DNA from: Branchinecta lynchi
Taxonomy: Eukaryota; Arthropoda; Branchiopoda; Anostraca; Branchinectidae
DNA: 64,000 nucleotides
Assembly: GCA_023053575.1 (NCBI GenBank)
Contig: JAKZAP010000006.1
Span: 16,005,280-16,069,279, forward strand
Reading direction: 5' to 3'
The position numbers were made by a program, and so were the translations under genes. Below are positions 22,781-34,453 of this stretch, piece after piece. How positions within the stretch are numbered: position 1 is the first letter of the stretch; every line of letters starts with the position of its first letter. The notes under the pieces are model-generated. The model had not been told where the DNA came from, did no database searches, and saw only the letters and a program-made list of their open reading frames with translations.

Positions 22781-23647
22781 AACAAGACCAAAGGTTTCGA
22801 TGGGATCCCAAAAATCTAATATTTGATCCAGACAATTGGGTCTTGTCTTAGCAAGATCCAGCCTTCGCCCGGCTAATCATCAGAGAGAACCAAGTTCAGA
22901 TATACCTCTATAAGCCATATCTATTTTGACGATACTGACCGAAACTTTCTGCTTTACTTCTGCCAAATTTCCGGTTTTGCCCGAATTCCGAGCGAACTAC
23001 TAGTCCAGCAAAAAAAAAGGAAATTCAGAAACGAATCCAGCGGACCTCTTTATCCCTGTAAAGAACATATCATTAACTTTAAATACAACTTTGACTAAAA
23101 AAAATTCCGGTCGAAACCGGATTCCGGACTGATTATATGTCCGGGTAAAAAACTATTGTCATACACAGACTTAGCGTCTCTTCTTACCCCTAAATCTGTC
23201 ATCTAATCAACTTCAAATAAAACTTTCGCTTTTAACAAACTTTCCGGTTTTGGCCTTTGGCCAGATTCCTGGCGAACTTGTTGTCCGGTTAGAAAATGGT
23301 TTTCACCATCGTGTTCAGCATGTCTTCTTACCCCTAAATCGAACATTTAATCAACTTCAAATGACACTTCTACTTTCACGAAACTTTCCGGTTTTTGTCG
23401 GATTCCGGACGAACTGCTTGTCCGACAAGAAAATGGTTTTTACCATCGTACCCAGCATGTCTTCTTACCTCATAATCGACTATCACATTAGCTGTTTAAA
23501 AATATTTTGTTTGTCCCTTAATTTGAAACCCCTCCCCCACCCTCAGGGTTACATAGCCCATCTTCGAACTTGACCTGTACTTTGACCCAAAGGATCCTCC
23601 CACGAAGTTTCATCAAAATATCTCATTGCCTTCGAGAGTTATCGTGC

Positions 23648-23684
<37 letters not shown>

Positions 23685-23747
23685 GACGGACGGACATTTT
23701 TGCGATGTAATAGGTATCCCTCCACTTACGTTCTGGGATCCCAAAAA
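22781..23747 (+). repeat. Family F element, near complete
   Basis: All parts are present: left end AACAAGACCAAAGGTTTCGA, a shortened unique region, four cores to about 23460, CCCCTCCCCCACCCTC, the GTTTCATCAAAATATCTCAT module, microsatellite ACGGACAGACAGACAGACAG at 23653-23695, and right end ACGTTCTGGGATCCC. It lies inside a hAT remnant, so it inserted after that element. Confidence 0.85.
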
Positions 23748-23989
23748 GGGGTAAGAAATCTTCTCGAACCTTGATTAGGGGTACGCGGTACTGAAAAGGA
23801 TGGGAACCACTGATCTAGTGCATAAGATGTTTCTACATTCCAACTTTTATTCAATCGCTAGAATCATTTGACGCCTAGGCGAGCCAAAATACTTCCCGGC
23901 TTCCTTCTAACTCCCAGCGCAGGGGCCGAGTCCGGCTCGGACATATAATATATCAAATCTATCCCTTTTATCGCTTCCCTCCGATCGTA

Positions 23990-24384
23990 GATGGCCCTAT
24001 ACCTGTACATTTAAGGGTGGGGGAGGGGTTTCAAATTAAGGGGCGAAAATAAGTATTTTTTTAAAAGCTGATGAGATAGTCTATTTAGGAGTAAGGAGAC
24101 ATGCTGAATCCAAATATGAAAATTATTTTCTTGTCGGACAAATGGTTCAACTGGAATCCGGCAAAAACAGGAACATTTGTAAAAGTTCAATCTCAAGTTG
24201 TTAGATCTTTGATTCTGGGGTAAGAGGACATGCTGAATCCAAACATGAAAATTATTTTTTCGCCGGACAAGTAGTTCGCCCGGAATCTATAAGTTTAGCA
24301 TGGAACTTTAAAACCCAACAATATAGTCGATATAGGGTGAGGAGACATGCTATTGCAACTTTAGAACGTACTAAAGAAAAAGAT
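23990..24384 (-). repeat. Family F element, partial
   Basis: TTAAGGGTGGGGGAGGGGTTTC leads to two cores (GGAGACATGCTGAATCC, CGCCGGACAAGTAGTTCGCCC). Both ends are missing. A family E left end follows directly. Confidence 0.7.
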
Positions 24385-26862
24385 AACAAGAGCTACGAGC
24401 TCATATGGTACTTGTTACGAGTAGGTGGTACAAGAAAGTTAAAGCGAACTTCACAAAACACCCCGCAATACAATGCGGTTCGGACCTAAAATTAGGATAT
24501 CTAGTTCCACTCAAGTCTGAAAATTTCCAACATCGCCGCCAGTCCATCGCCAACCTTCCAAGTATCAATCCAAGAATTCCACTCGTTATATCTCGCTATG
24601 CTAGACGTGCCCAAGACTACCGGTACCCCCTTCTAATTCCCCATATACCGCGACCGAACCTGGTCTGGGCTCCTAACTGGATCATCTGAAGCATTTTCTC
24701 TTACCACCTATATTTCACTCGAATCTGAGCATTTTTTGGGAAACTTCCCGGCAATCTCTTCCCCCTCCCACCCCCATCGTGGTCAGATCCAGTTCAAACT
24801 TTAAAATATGTCATCTAGGGCATATGATCTCTGTATCTTCCAAGTTCCATTCAAATTACTCCACTTGTTTGACCCTTGTGCGAGCCACAAAATTTCCGGG
24901 ACTCCACTCCCAACTCCGCCCACCGTGGCTGAATATGGCTCGGAAACATAAATGTCGCATCTCCGACTTATCCTCTTCCCGTCCATCAAGTTTGACTGCC
25001 CATGATGGTCGGATCGGGGAAACGACTATTCTCAAGTCAGTCTGTTCGGGTCCCTGATACGTCTTCCAAGTTTTATCGTCCTAGAACACAAGGAGATTCC
25101 GAACTTGCGGGATCGCCAGAATTAAGCCCCCCCCCCCCCCCAACTCCCCCACAATGTTCGAATCTGGTCCGGTTATGTCGGCGATTTATATAAGACTTGC
25201 GCTGGTTCTTCCCACCAAGTTTCATCTCGATACCTCCACACTAAGCGTTTCCCAAGATTTCCGGTTGCCTCCTCCGGCTCCCGCCAGAGTTATCGGATCC
25301 GATCCGGATTTGAACTGGGTCGTCTGAGACACAGAGTCTTTCCAAATATCAAGTTTCATTAAGATCCGATCACCCGTTGAAAAGTTATAAATACCTCAAG
25401 ATTCCGGATCCCCCCCCCCTCCTCCACTCCTCCCGATCATGACATGGAACATCTGAGACGAAGCTCTTTCCACATGCCAAATTTCATTCAAATCCAATCA
25501 CCCGTTAAAAAATCGTCCGTGCCACTAGATTGCGGATTCCCAACCCCTCCACTCCTCCCACGATGGTCGGATCGAGGAAATGACTATTCTCACGTCAATC
25601 TACTCGGGTCCGCAACATGCCTACCAATTTGCATCGTCCTAGCACACCAGGAAGTACCGAACTCGCGCGCTTACTAGAAATACGTCCCCCCCCCCAACTC
25701 CCCCACAGTGCCCGAATCCCGTCCCCCCACTCTAAGTGTTTCCAAGATTTCCCCTCCAACTCCCCCCAATGTCACCGAATCCGGTCCGGATTTAAAATGG
25801 GGCGTCTGAGACACGAGGTCTTTCTATATATTAAGTTTCATTAAGATCCGGTCACCCGTCCGCAAGTTAAAAATACCTCAAGTTCCGGATTCCCCCGATG
25901 GTCGGATCGGGGAAACGACTATTCTCATGTAAACCTGATCGGGTCCCTTACACGCCTGCCAAGTTTCATCTTCCTAGCACATCAGGAAGTACCGAACTCG
26001 CGGGATCACTTCTAGAAATTCGGACCCCCCCCCCTCCAACTCCCCCACAGTGAACGGATCCGGTCCGGTTATTTCAAACACGTATCTAGGGCTTGTGCTT
26101 GTTCTTGCCACCAAGTTTTATCACGATCTCTGCACTCTCAGCGTTTTCCAACATTTCCGGTCCCCCCTCTAACTCCCCCAAATGTCACCGGATCCGGTCC
26201 GGATTTAAAATGGGATGTCTGAGACACGAGGTCTTCCTACACATCAAGTTTCATCGAGATCCAATCTCCCGTTCGGAAGTTAAAAATACGAATTTTCTCC
26301 GGATTCCCCCTCCGTCCAGCCCCCCCCCCCCTAGATGGTACCAAACTTGCAGTATCACTAGAAACTCGACCCTCCCCCTAACACCCCCATAGTGAGTGGA
26401 TCCGGTTTGGTTATGTCAACCACGTATCTAGGACTTGTGCTTGTTCTTTCCACCAAGTTTCATCCCGATCTCTCCACTCTAAGCGTTTTCCAAGATTTCC
26501 GGTTTCCCCCTCCCACTCCCCCCAATGTCACCGGATCCGGTCTGGATTTAAAATGGGACGTCTGAGACACGAGATCCGTCCACATATCAAGTTTCATTAA
26601 GATCCGATCACCCGTTCGTCAGTTAAAAATACCTCATTTTACCTATTTTTTTTCGGATTCCCCCTCCCTCCACTCCCCCCAGATGGTCGGATCAGGGAAG
26701 TGACTATTTCTAATTTAATCTGGACCGGTCCATGATATGCCTGCCAAGTTTCATCGTCCTAGCTTATCTGGAAGTGCCCGAACTAGCAAAACCCGGAACA
26801 GACCGACCGACCGACAGACAGACCGACTGACGGACAGAAATTGCGATCGCTATAAGTTCCAA
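24385..26862 (+). repeat. Family E element, near complete (about 2.5 kb)
   Basis: Left end AACAAGAGCTACGAGCTC, then CATATGGTACTTGTTACG and a left region to about 24700. Core modules of 80-120 bp then alternate; each carries a phrase like CAAGTTTCATC..GATC, a run of 8-14 C followed by CAACTCCCCCA, and GGATCCGGTCCGG. Three higher-order units of about 450 bp are seen (e.g. GACGTCTGAGACACGAG at 25803, 26216 and 26559). The microsatellite GACCGACCGACCGACAGACA is at 26800-26830 and the right end AATTGCGATCGCTATA follows. No coding sequence. Confidence 0.85.
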
Positions 26863-27119
26863 CCGGCATTTACTGGATCAAAAGGGCAGAATGGCAACAA
26901 TCTAATAAAATTTGTCGACCAATTTTGAAAAAACCTAGAGGCTACACCAGTAAGCACCCTACCTCTTTATCCATACAGGCGAAAGCTCTGCGCGTCGGAT
27001 GATACGCTTGGACACCGGATGCAGCCGAAGGGAGTCATGTTTCTTTTATGTATTCTTTGTATTATTTTAGTTGTGGAAGTCTTTCGTGTCGGAGGGTCAA
27101 AGATGTAGGGACGTATTGT

Positions 27120-27822
27120 TCAAACTTCGTATGACACTGGCAAAGTATAGGCCAAGTTATAGATGTGTCCTTTAGATAATTAGAGGCAGCGGAGGGGGTT
27201 CCGAATTAAGGGTAACAAAATGTATGTTTTATAAGCTAATGAGATAGTCGTGTAGGTTAAGGGGGCCCGCTGAATCCATATCTGAACTTAGTCTTCTTGG
27301 CGGACAAATGATTCACCTGAAATTCGGCCGAAACTGGAAATTTGGTTGGAGCTCAAAGTTGTTTCTGAAGTCGAGCCGGTATAAGTCGAATTTCAAATTT
27401 CATTTCCTTGACAGATAAGCTGACAAAATTTGCCTAAACCCGGGAAATTTGGAGTGTCACTAGCTAATTTGCTCTGCATTCATTTCGCCAGGAATGCTGC
27501 AGCAATACCAAGAATCTTGTCAAAAGTAAAGGAACTTTCTGAAGTCAATTAGGATGAGCTACTGGAGCAAACTTCCTTGCTGAATCCATATCTGAACATG
27601 GTTTTCTCCTCTGATTAGTTGTTTGGCCGTAATTTGCCAAAAACTCCAAAACACTAACATTATTTTTAGTACATATTCAAGCAGTGGGTTATGGAGGCAT
27701 ACACAATGTCAAAGAGGACTGGCGAAGACTCGGAAATCTACCACATTTGATTGTCTTGATCAAGAAGTCCAATAAATATAACATTTTTGGGATCCCATCA
27801 AAACCTCTGGTCTTGTTCTCAA
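27120..27822 (-). repeat. Family F element, left-end half
   Basis: GAGGGGGTTCCGAATTAAGGG, degenerate cores (GGCGGACAAATGATTCACC), the unique left region (TTTTCTCCTCTGATTAG, CAAAGAGGACTGGCGAAGAC) and the left end GGGATCCCATC..CTCTGGTCTTGTT at 27788-27818. Confidence 0.7.
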
Positions 27823-28124
27823 CCGCTCACTCTTTTTTGCCAGAGTTGGGGAGAAGGAGAGATTATAGATATAGAGACAGGAAGGTCATGAGTTAAACTC
27901 GGTGAAAGGATGTTGAACGGGAAATAGATACGATGACTCGAAGAAGGTTTTGTTCGCACCTTGGGACAGTTTGGTTAGAATCATCGCGGATGTTTACGAA
28001 ACAACCTAAAATATTCTATACGGTGAAAAGTATTGTTTTCACCGAAAAGTGCGGATTGCCCAATGGATCTCGATAAGGGGTCTGCAAGTTTACATTGCAT
28101 CTTTATCAGGAATTAAAAAAAAAT

Positions 28125-28175
28125 ACTAAGTTTTGGGATCCCATCGAAACCTTTGGTCTTGTTAAGCTTGGCCAT
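28125..28175 (-). repeat. Family F left end only
   Basis: AAGTTTTGGGATCCCATCG followed by CCTTTGGTCTTGTT. Nothing else of the element remains. Confidence 0.7.
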
Positions 28176-28380
28176 GTTGGTGCTTACACATCGCGCTACT
28201 AAATTATCTCACGGTCCTACAAGTCCTGGTTTGAGCTGGCGACTTCGATGGAGGCTGACCTGGACGTTGTAAATACTCCGATTAACTCCTTTCAACACGA
28301 AGGAGACGGGTAGACGCAAGCCTTCGTTCTGCTAAACTACAATCAAGCATAGTCGGAAGCCGTAGCCGACAACTTTGTTC
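28170..28380 (+). repeat. Possible tRNA-derived SINE
   Basis: TTGGTGCTTACACATCGCGC resembles a pol III A box and TCCTGGTTTGAGCTGG, 40 bases on, resembles a B box. A related stretch lies at 30445-30600 (CACGGTCGTCCGGTCCTAGTTTGAAG). Neither folds clearly as a functional tRNA, so a SINE head or tRNA relic is the best guess. Confidence 0.35.
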
Positions 28381-29514
28381 TTGAAAAACATCTGTAAACA
28401 TGAACATGACTAGCCAAGCACGGATGCCTAGGCACGTGACTAGCATCACAGTTTACACCCGAGCCTAGGCACAGATATTGGGCCAGACATGGAATTGTAG
28501 GCTCTAGAACTCGGTGCCTGGCTAAGCTTGGGCACGTACCTAGGCAGTTGTGTTAAGACAAAGCTGTAGGAAATTTCAAAGGTAACGACCTTTGATCTAG
28601 GACGTCCCAACGTACTAACAATTAAACAATCTGCAGTTCCGAATTTGATGTTTCTTTAGCCTGTCGAAAAATACGCTTCTTACTCTCGATTAATCAGCCA
28701 TTACGCCAATCGAGATAAATGGAAGACCAAATGGACGACAGGTTGAGCTAAAATCACAAGTTCTAATGTTCCGTCGCAACGGGTTCTAAGTGACAAGACT
28801 TAAAAAGAAGACGATAAAGCCAGCCTCTCCTATCTGATCACTCAAAGGGATTCTAGAGTCAACGGTGAATAGGCTACTCGCTCAAACGTTCCAGACATTC
28901 TTGACTAGAAGAGGCAAAACGGGGAAAGACATAAGATGCAGCTGAAGTGACCCAGGGACCAGGGATTTCCAGGAAAGCTTACAAAGTCTCGCTCTCCATC
29001 TCACTTGATGGAGAAATTTCTAAAAGCTGGCGTAGTCAGCTAGGCCTGAGTTTCGGCTGGAGTGTCTGGCCTACCCCATATAATAAATAAATAAATAAAA
29101 AATAAAAGAGAAAAAACTCTTCAAGAAGCAACATTTTTCAGCGAAAAACGTTCTTTCCAGGGCGTCATAAAACACAATGAACTCACTCTGCCAAAAGAGC
29201 AAATCAGTTTCAATAAAGCTCAAGGCATCACTGAAGGTTACATAGCGAAAATGAATAGAAAGAGACCATTTTTACCATGAAGGGACTGTTTTTTATGTCG
29301 TTTGTCGAGACCGGTCTCTTTTTCGTGTCTTTCGACCATTATTTGCGGCAAGCGGACCGTAAGACCGGTTATGGAAAGTTGCGGACTTAAGTATCTAAAG
29401 CCAAGCAGATCAAACAATGGCCCATAGTAGAAGAAGTTCTTGTTTTCTGCAAATTCGGCATTCATTCAAAGGAGATAAAAATCTCAGTATTAGCTTGGTA
29501 TATATACTCTATCG
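28381..29514. other. No gene seen
   Basis: GCCTAGGCAC-type words recur at 28428, 28467 and 28533. An AATAAATAAATAAATA tail at 29082-29100 marks an unidentified retroposon end. No coding exon recognised. Confidence 0.3.
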
Positions 29515-29725
29515 CCAAGTCCGAAGCACGCCAAAGAACCTCAGGAAGAACGAGTTACGTCACATGAACGATGAGTCAAATTTCGAGCCAACCAATCAAC
29601 AGCCTTCGTTGGGGACAACTGTGGTGGTGCTTCCGGCTCTTCGGATAGGGACACGGCGATTAGTCATCGGCACCAAGATCATCAAAATGAGATTAAGAGT
29701 TATCAGAATGATTAAATAACTGCGT
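29515..29725. repeat. Direct repeat P, copy 1
   Basis: AAGTCCGAAGCACGCCA, ACCAATCAACAGCCTTCGTTG and TTCCGGCTCTTCGGATAGGG align with 30230-30450 about 715 bp further on, at roughly 65-75 percent identity by eye. Confidence 0.55.
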
Positions 29726-30229
29726 ACCGAAAGAGTAGACTTTGTACACCTTCACCAACAAGAATCGACTTCGTGTATGGTTGTCAGTAGATATATTAAT
29801 CTACGATTTTCGGGAAGCTTCCTTCAACCTCTTCACAGCTTTGCATAAGTCTTTGCTATTTAGGCCCTACTATACTAATTCATTCAAAGAACTAACTAAT
29901 ATGGCGGGAAATCGAGGAAAACACATTACCAGTAGATAAGAATGATTATACTGAACACAATTTTATGTTTTCTTTCTGCAAAGCGTAACTTCAGCGGACG
30001 TTATTCACAAATAACAGAAAAACAAACCCACCTTTTTATGATAACAGGTTCATCAATCCTGTCCGCTTATTATTTCTTTTTTAAACATGGCAGATTCTAA
30101 GCAGGACTGGTGCAAAACCTCAAGAAAATTATCGGAAGAACTAGATACTGCCAAATTTTTACATGTTTTTTTTTCTCTCTGATTGCTGAACCGGGAGCTA
30201 CTCTGACGACATACACTTGGCTTTGATAC

Positions 30230-30450
30230 TCTTTATGACGAAGTCTGAAACACGCCATTGACCCTGGGGAAGAATGAGAAATCTCACTCAAGCGAATCTT
30301 CAAACCTGACTCAAATCTTTTGTCAATCAATCAACAACGTTTGTTGCGTGTCGCCGCCAGTGACGTTTCCGGCTCTTCGCTAGGCACAAGGCGATTTTTC
30401 ACTGACACGAAGAGTTAGTCATCAAGAGTATTATTGCACTTAGACTGTGC
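30230..30450. repeat. Direct repeat P, copy 2
   Basis: GAAGTCTGAAACACGCCA, ATCAATCAACAACGTTTGTTG and TTCCGGCTCTTCGCTAGGC match copy 1 in the same order. Located 310 bp from the second receptor exon, within the 16.6-kb intron. Confidence 0.55.
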
Positions 30451-30758
30451 CTAGCCGTGTACGAGTCGCGCCACCAGATGGTCCCACGGTCGTCCGGTCC
30501 TAGTTTGAAGGGCTTGGAAGTGAAGTCCTCGGCACTGCAAATGCGAGACTGCTTTCGAATTGTCTCCTTTAACCTTGGGCATTACGAAAGATCATATCGG
30601 CCCTCCGCACCAGCAAATTGCGATGGCCCACAGGTAATTATGTAAAACTGTAGCCACTTCCCGACGAACATGTCCCTGAAGCGTTTTTCGTCTGCTGACT
30701 GATACAGAAATAAGGCCTAAAAAGGCTTTAGGGAAAGGAAGATAAGATGGATACTCAC

Positions 30759-30916
30759 TCTCCGGAACGGTCCTCTCCCCCTCAATGTAAGGCCATGAAT
30801 AAATCCAAGGAGGCCAAAGAACAAGTGATATGAGCCATGCTGACGCAATCATAACGCCGGCTCGCCTAGGTGTTCGTCGCGCTCGATAAGTAAGCGGACG
30901 TGTCACCGAAAAGTAC
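30759..30916 (-). CDS. mAChR-A: Muscarinic acetylcholine receptor, second coding exon (DRY to ECL2, TM4)
   Basis: The exon starts after the acceptor TTGTAG and its first G completes the split Arg codon of DRY from the exon at 43171. It encodes [20 protein letters not shown] (intracellular loop 2), TM4 with the conserved W155 and the stretch [13 protein letters not shown], and the start of extracellular loop 2 (ERTVPE). It ends in phase 1 at A|GTGAGT. Length is 158 nt (1 + 52 codons + 1), consistent on both sides. The open frame continues past the donor for about 55 residues of intron sequence, so a naive frame call runs too far. The [13 protein letters not shown] stretch is highly characteristic of A-type receptors of insects. 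The intron upstream of it is 12,254 bp (30917-43170). Confidence 0.93.
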
Positions 30917-31176
30917 CTACAACAGTAATCCATGACAGTTTCGTTACGAGTTCAAGACGGGCTTAGATAGCGATTTCCAACGCTTGTCAGCGTCATCAGG
31001 ATACGCAACCCAAATACAATTGCAGACACAGAACTTTTTCGCAATATTTAATTAGTTGTCTGTTACGAGTCACCGTAAATATATTGAGAAAAGGGACTGT
31101 GGCATTGATTCTTTGTAAATTTCTAAAGCGATTGGCGACTAAAATGGGTGGCGAACAAAAAACCTCTGCTCCTAAT

Positions 31177-31533
31177 ATAGCAAAATAACACTGGGAAGTA
31201 GCGTCAAGACTTGGAAAAAGTGACACACTCCAACAGCAGAGAAACTAACTACCACTACTAGTGATAGGCAACGTCCCTACTGAAACCCAATCGGTCATGC
31301 ATCAAGCTGCTGGCTCCAAAAACTTCGTATTCTGAACACAGCAAAAAAAGATACAGCCTTCCCTGTTTACTCGATGTGGGTAGACCACACCTTAGCTTTA
31401 CTAAAAACTTCTAAACCCACAATTGTCTAGCTTTAAATACCTCAAGCGTAGTGGGTGGCGCATGAGTATGACCCGTTTGCGAAGCAAGGAAAGCATAGGT
31501 TGTGACGCTACTCTTTAGTGTTGTTTTACTCTG
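31177..31533. mobile_element. Family J TIR element (MITE), copy 1
   Basis: Inverted ends AGCAAAATAACACTGGGAAG and the complement of CTTTAGTGTTGTTTTACTCT enclose 357 bp shared with 47730-48086 and 52746-53017. The interior block GGTGGCGCATGAGTATG is common to all three copies. Flanks share CTCCTA (31169-31174, 31535-31540), consistent with a decayed 9-bp duplication. Confidence 0.75.
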
Positions 31534-31639
31534 ACTCCTAGAAAGATGTTGCGCGATACTGACCTATTACTAACATGGAAGACTCTACTTTTTTTCAGTT
31601 TTATTTTAAAGGAACAATGAAACCATACTTGAACACACC

Positions 31640-32062
31640 GTGGAGAATACATTTACAGACATGGCCACGGAGAGCATTTTTCTCCTGAGCTTGACATTTT
31701 CAAAATACGGATATTTGTTTCTGGCACATGCAGACTCCAAGACAAAAAGCGCAATTCATTCAAATCTTCTAAAGCGCTGGCCGGATCGTAATGGAAATTC
31801 TTGTAGATATACGTTTGGGCTTAACTGGTTACAAAATATTCAAGAAGAAGGGTTGATTGAAGACATTTGTTCATTTCTAAAATTGTTCGGTACTGAAATA
31901 ACGACAGATGCAAAATGGAGCAGAAATCATAGCTTGGAAACAGTATTTCGTATTTGGATTGGGTTTTCTGCAGGCAATGTTAACGGAAGTCATGCAGATA
32001 GGGGTGATACTTGGTACTCTTCATTCAGGTGTCCTTTAAGTACTTTTCGTGCCCTTTGGTAA
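31640..32062 (+). CDS. Unrecognised open frame, 140 codons
   Basis: An ATG-led frame begins MENTFTDMATESIFLL and ends PLSTFRALW. It has a mixed, protein-like composition (GLNWLQNIQEEGLIEDICSFL looks like an amphipathic helix) and no repeats. It lies on the strand opposite to the receptor inside its 12.3-kb intron, just after a family J element. I recognise no domain, and in a repeat-rich intron a chance frame or part of a dead transposon is quite possible. Confidence 0.2.
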   Translation: MENTFTDMATESIFLLSLTFSKYGYLFLAHADSKTKSAIHSNLLKRWPDRNGNSCRYTFGLNWLQNIQEEGLIEDICSFLKLFGTEITTDAKWSRNHSLETVFRIWIGFSAGNVNGSHADRGDTWYSSFRCPLSTFRALW

Positions 32063-33095
32063 CTACTCCTTTGTGACTTGAAAGTTTTTTATTTCTTCAG
32101 GGGATTCATTCAGCATCATTAATGCGACACGTACATACAATGATCTAGCGGCGACATAGTCTCCTGAAGTCGTGGTCAGATTTACATTTCTCTTTCTTGT
32201 CATCCCAATATTTGTCTTATATTTGTCTAAATATTATTAGTTCATTTATATTAGACGCCAGGACATCTGTGAATCATTCCACGTCTCCCCTATCTGTAAA
32301 CCGTTTCAAACAGTGCAGGTCTCCTGTTTCACCGCCCTCGGCATGGCGATGCTTGGCGGGGAGCAAACCGTCGGAAACTTCAAGATTGTAGGAACGGTCC
32401 TTGAAGTTCCAACGACTTAACACCTCAGCTATCGAGGATTGTATGGTCAGTAGCTGAAGTATCTAAAAGCAGGAATACAAGAATGGGTATGGTGTGTACG
32501 CTCTGGGTGTAGCAGCAGAATTCTTCTTATGGAGCAGGTGAAACTTTTGTTGCGAAGTACACCAGGTAGGAAATATGAGTTATTCGTTTTCTCCAACCTT
32601 CTCGAGCATCACGAAAATAGTGTATCAACATCAGACATGAATCAACCCCTTGACTAAGAGATTTAGGAGGCTGCCCCCCCCCCCCCACGAACACAAAAAT
32701 ATTCAACCTCATAAAATGGAGGAGGGGGATTTCCCCAGAAGATGAGCTGCTTTTCAAGATCTTCCAATTAACGAGTGTCTCTCTGTTTAGATTGGAAGAC
32801 ACACTCTTGTCCAAAACTGGCAAGAGTACCCCTTGAAACTGGAGAGGGGTAACACTTGTCTAAAACTGAAGGGAGGTGCTATCGCTGTGTCTGGGTCCGT
32901 GTGGGATAGCTAACTGCCTAGAAGTTGTTATTTTTGTTACAATGAGTGTATTTTTCTTCCATTTTTTCTCCTCCTAAATAAATAATAGAGAAATAAAAAT
33001 TTGACCGCCTCTGCGGCCGGAGGTTACGGCAGGAAACAACATCTGATTTGTTCACGTTTGGGTCTGGTCGTCGTTGTTTTTGTTCATGAGCTTTG
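32063..33095. other. No gene seen; possible MITE end with C run
   Basis: AATCAACCCCTTGAC..GCTGCCCCCCCCCCCCCCACG at 32641-32691 vaguely recalls the interior of family O. Otherwise nothing was recognised. Confidence 0.25.
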
Positions 33096-34085
33096 TTTTT
33101 CTTGGGATCCTAAAACGTAAGTGGAGGGGCCTATGGCTTCGTAAAGGTTGTCCGTCTGTCCGTCCGTCTGTGAGCACCATAACTCTCGAAGGAATGAGAT
33201 ATTTTGATGAAACATGGTCAGAAGATTCTTTGGGTCAAGGGACAAGTCGAGTTCGTAGACGGGATCTGTAGCCCTAAATTTAGGGGCGGAGGAGGGGGTT
33301 CAAATTGAGGGGCGGACAAAATATTTTTTAACAGCTAATAAAATACTCGATTTAGGGGTAAGAGGACATGCTAAACAGGAATATGAAAATCATTTTTCGC
33401 CGGACAAGTAGTTCGCCCGGAATCCGGCCAAACAAGAAAGTTTGTTGAAAGTAAAAGTTGTACTTGAAGTTGATTCGATATTCGATTAAGGGTTAGATAA
33501 CATGCCGCGTTTTCTCGTCACAAAAGTAGTTCGCCCGGAATCTGGCCAGAACCGGAATTTTTTTTAAAAGTAAAAGTTATATGATATGATATTTATTACA
33601 CTAAAAGCCCAAGGGCCATGACAATACAATCAGAAGGAAAACAACGACGTTCGTTTTAGGGGTAAGAATACATGCTGAATCCGTCTATGACAATCTTTTC
33701 TGCCCGGACACAGTTCGCCCGAAATCCGTAGGAAACTGGACAATTTCTTAATAGTCAAAGTTTTATCTGAAGTTGACTAGAGGTTCGATATCGAGTTTTG
33801 AGCTTTTGTTTTTTGCCGGACAAGTAGTTCGGCCGAAATTCGGCTGAAACTGAAAATGCGGCAGAAGTATAAGGTAGGGACGTTTTGATCAATTTCGTCA
33901 AAGTAGACACATGCTGAATCCATATCTTAACTTGGTTTTCTCCAGATGATTAGCCATTGGCCGTATTCTGTTTCTAAATTTTAATAGTAAAAATGTCCAA
34001 GAAGTCTGGCGAAGACCGGATATTTACAAATTGTCTGGATCAAGTATTAAATTTTACGGATCCATTCCAAACCTTTGGTCTTGTT
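33096..34085 (-). repeat. Family F element, near complete, with a tiny retroposon insertion
   Basis: It runs from the right end (CTTGGGATCCTAAAACGTAAG), through microsatellite GTCCGTCTGTCCGTCCGTC at 33150-33170, the module GAATGAGATATTTTGATGAAAC, AGGAGGGGGTTCAAATTG, four or five cores and the left region (TTTTCTCCAGATGATTAGCC), to the left end CCTTTGGTCTTGTT. Within a core, about 33582-33650 is a non-LTR 3' end (AAAAGCCCAAGGGCCATGAC). Confidence 0.85.
33582..33650 (-). repeat. Non-LTR retroposon 3' end inserted in an F core
   Basis: On the minus strand: CATGGCCCTTGGGCTTTTAG then AATAAATATCATATCATAT. The GCCC-TT-GGGC hairpin and AT-rich tail parallel 1641-1680. At about 70 bp it is an extreme 5' truncation. 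Confidence 0.65.
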
Positions 34086-34453
34086 CTTCTTCCCTTATTT
34101 ATTTATGATAATACTCCACTGGTCCTCATATATTTCAAAGGAAGAATAAAATTATCGGTCATTCATTCAAACAGATTTGAATGGTGGCTGGCTGTCCTCC
34201 CTCTTTTACTGGTTTCATCCCCTCCTCCTTTTCTACCCCGTTCCATTCCTTGCAATGCTTAACAACCAGACCAAGAGACCAAACCTTTCAGCCTGGTGGC
34301 TGGTTGTTGGTTATTGAACCAGGTTGCTGACGACCTCGACAAATCATGATACTTTCGAGAAAAATAAAAGCGGTATCTGTCTACCTACCTTGTAGGAAGT
34401 GGAATGCCGATTAATAGGATTTGTAGGTTTCGTTTACGTTTTGCTTAAAAAAA

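Larger units (their letters stand above)
22179..23812. mobile_element. hAT-type transposon remnant with two nested insertions
   Basis: Termini CAGAGGTTCCCAACC and GGATGGGAACCACTG are typical hAT ends. Flanks are ATCCAGTG (22171-22178) and ATCTAGTG (23813-23820), an 8-bp duplication with one mismatch. The interior at about 22545-22680 encodes VPVSNNIVSRRIEGIA, resembling the start of ZBED/SCAND3-type hAT transposases, then stops. An F element (22781-23747) and a second hAT MITE (22306-22497) are inserted inside. Confidence 0.85.

Noticed and set aside
30592..30933. 113-codon frame taken as one exon with MDYCC start and long tail
   Set aside because: The segments before 30916 and after 30759 are intron; splice sites and receptor alignment fix the exon as 30759-30916.
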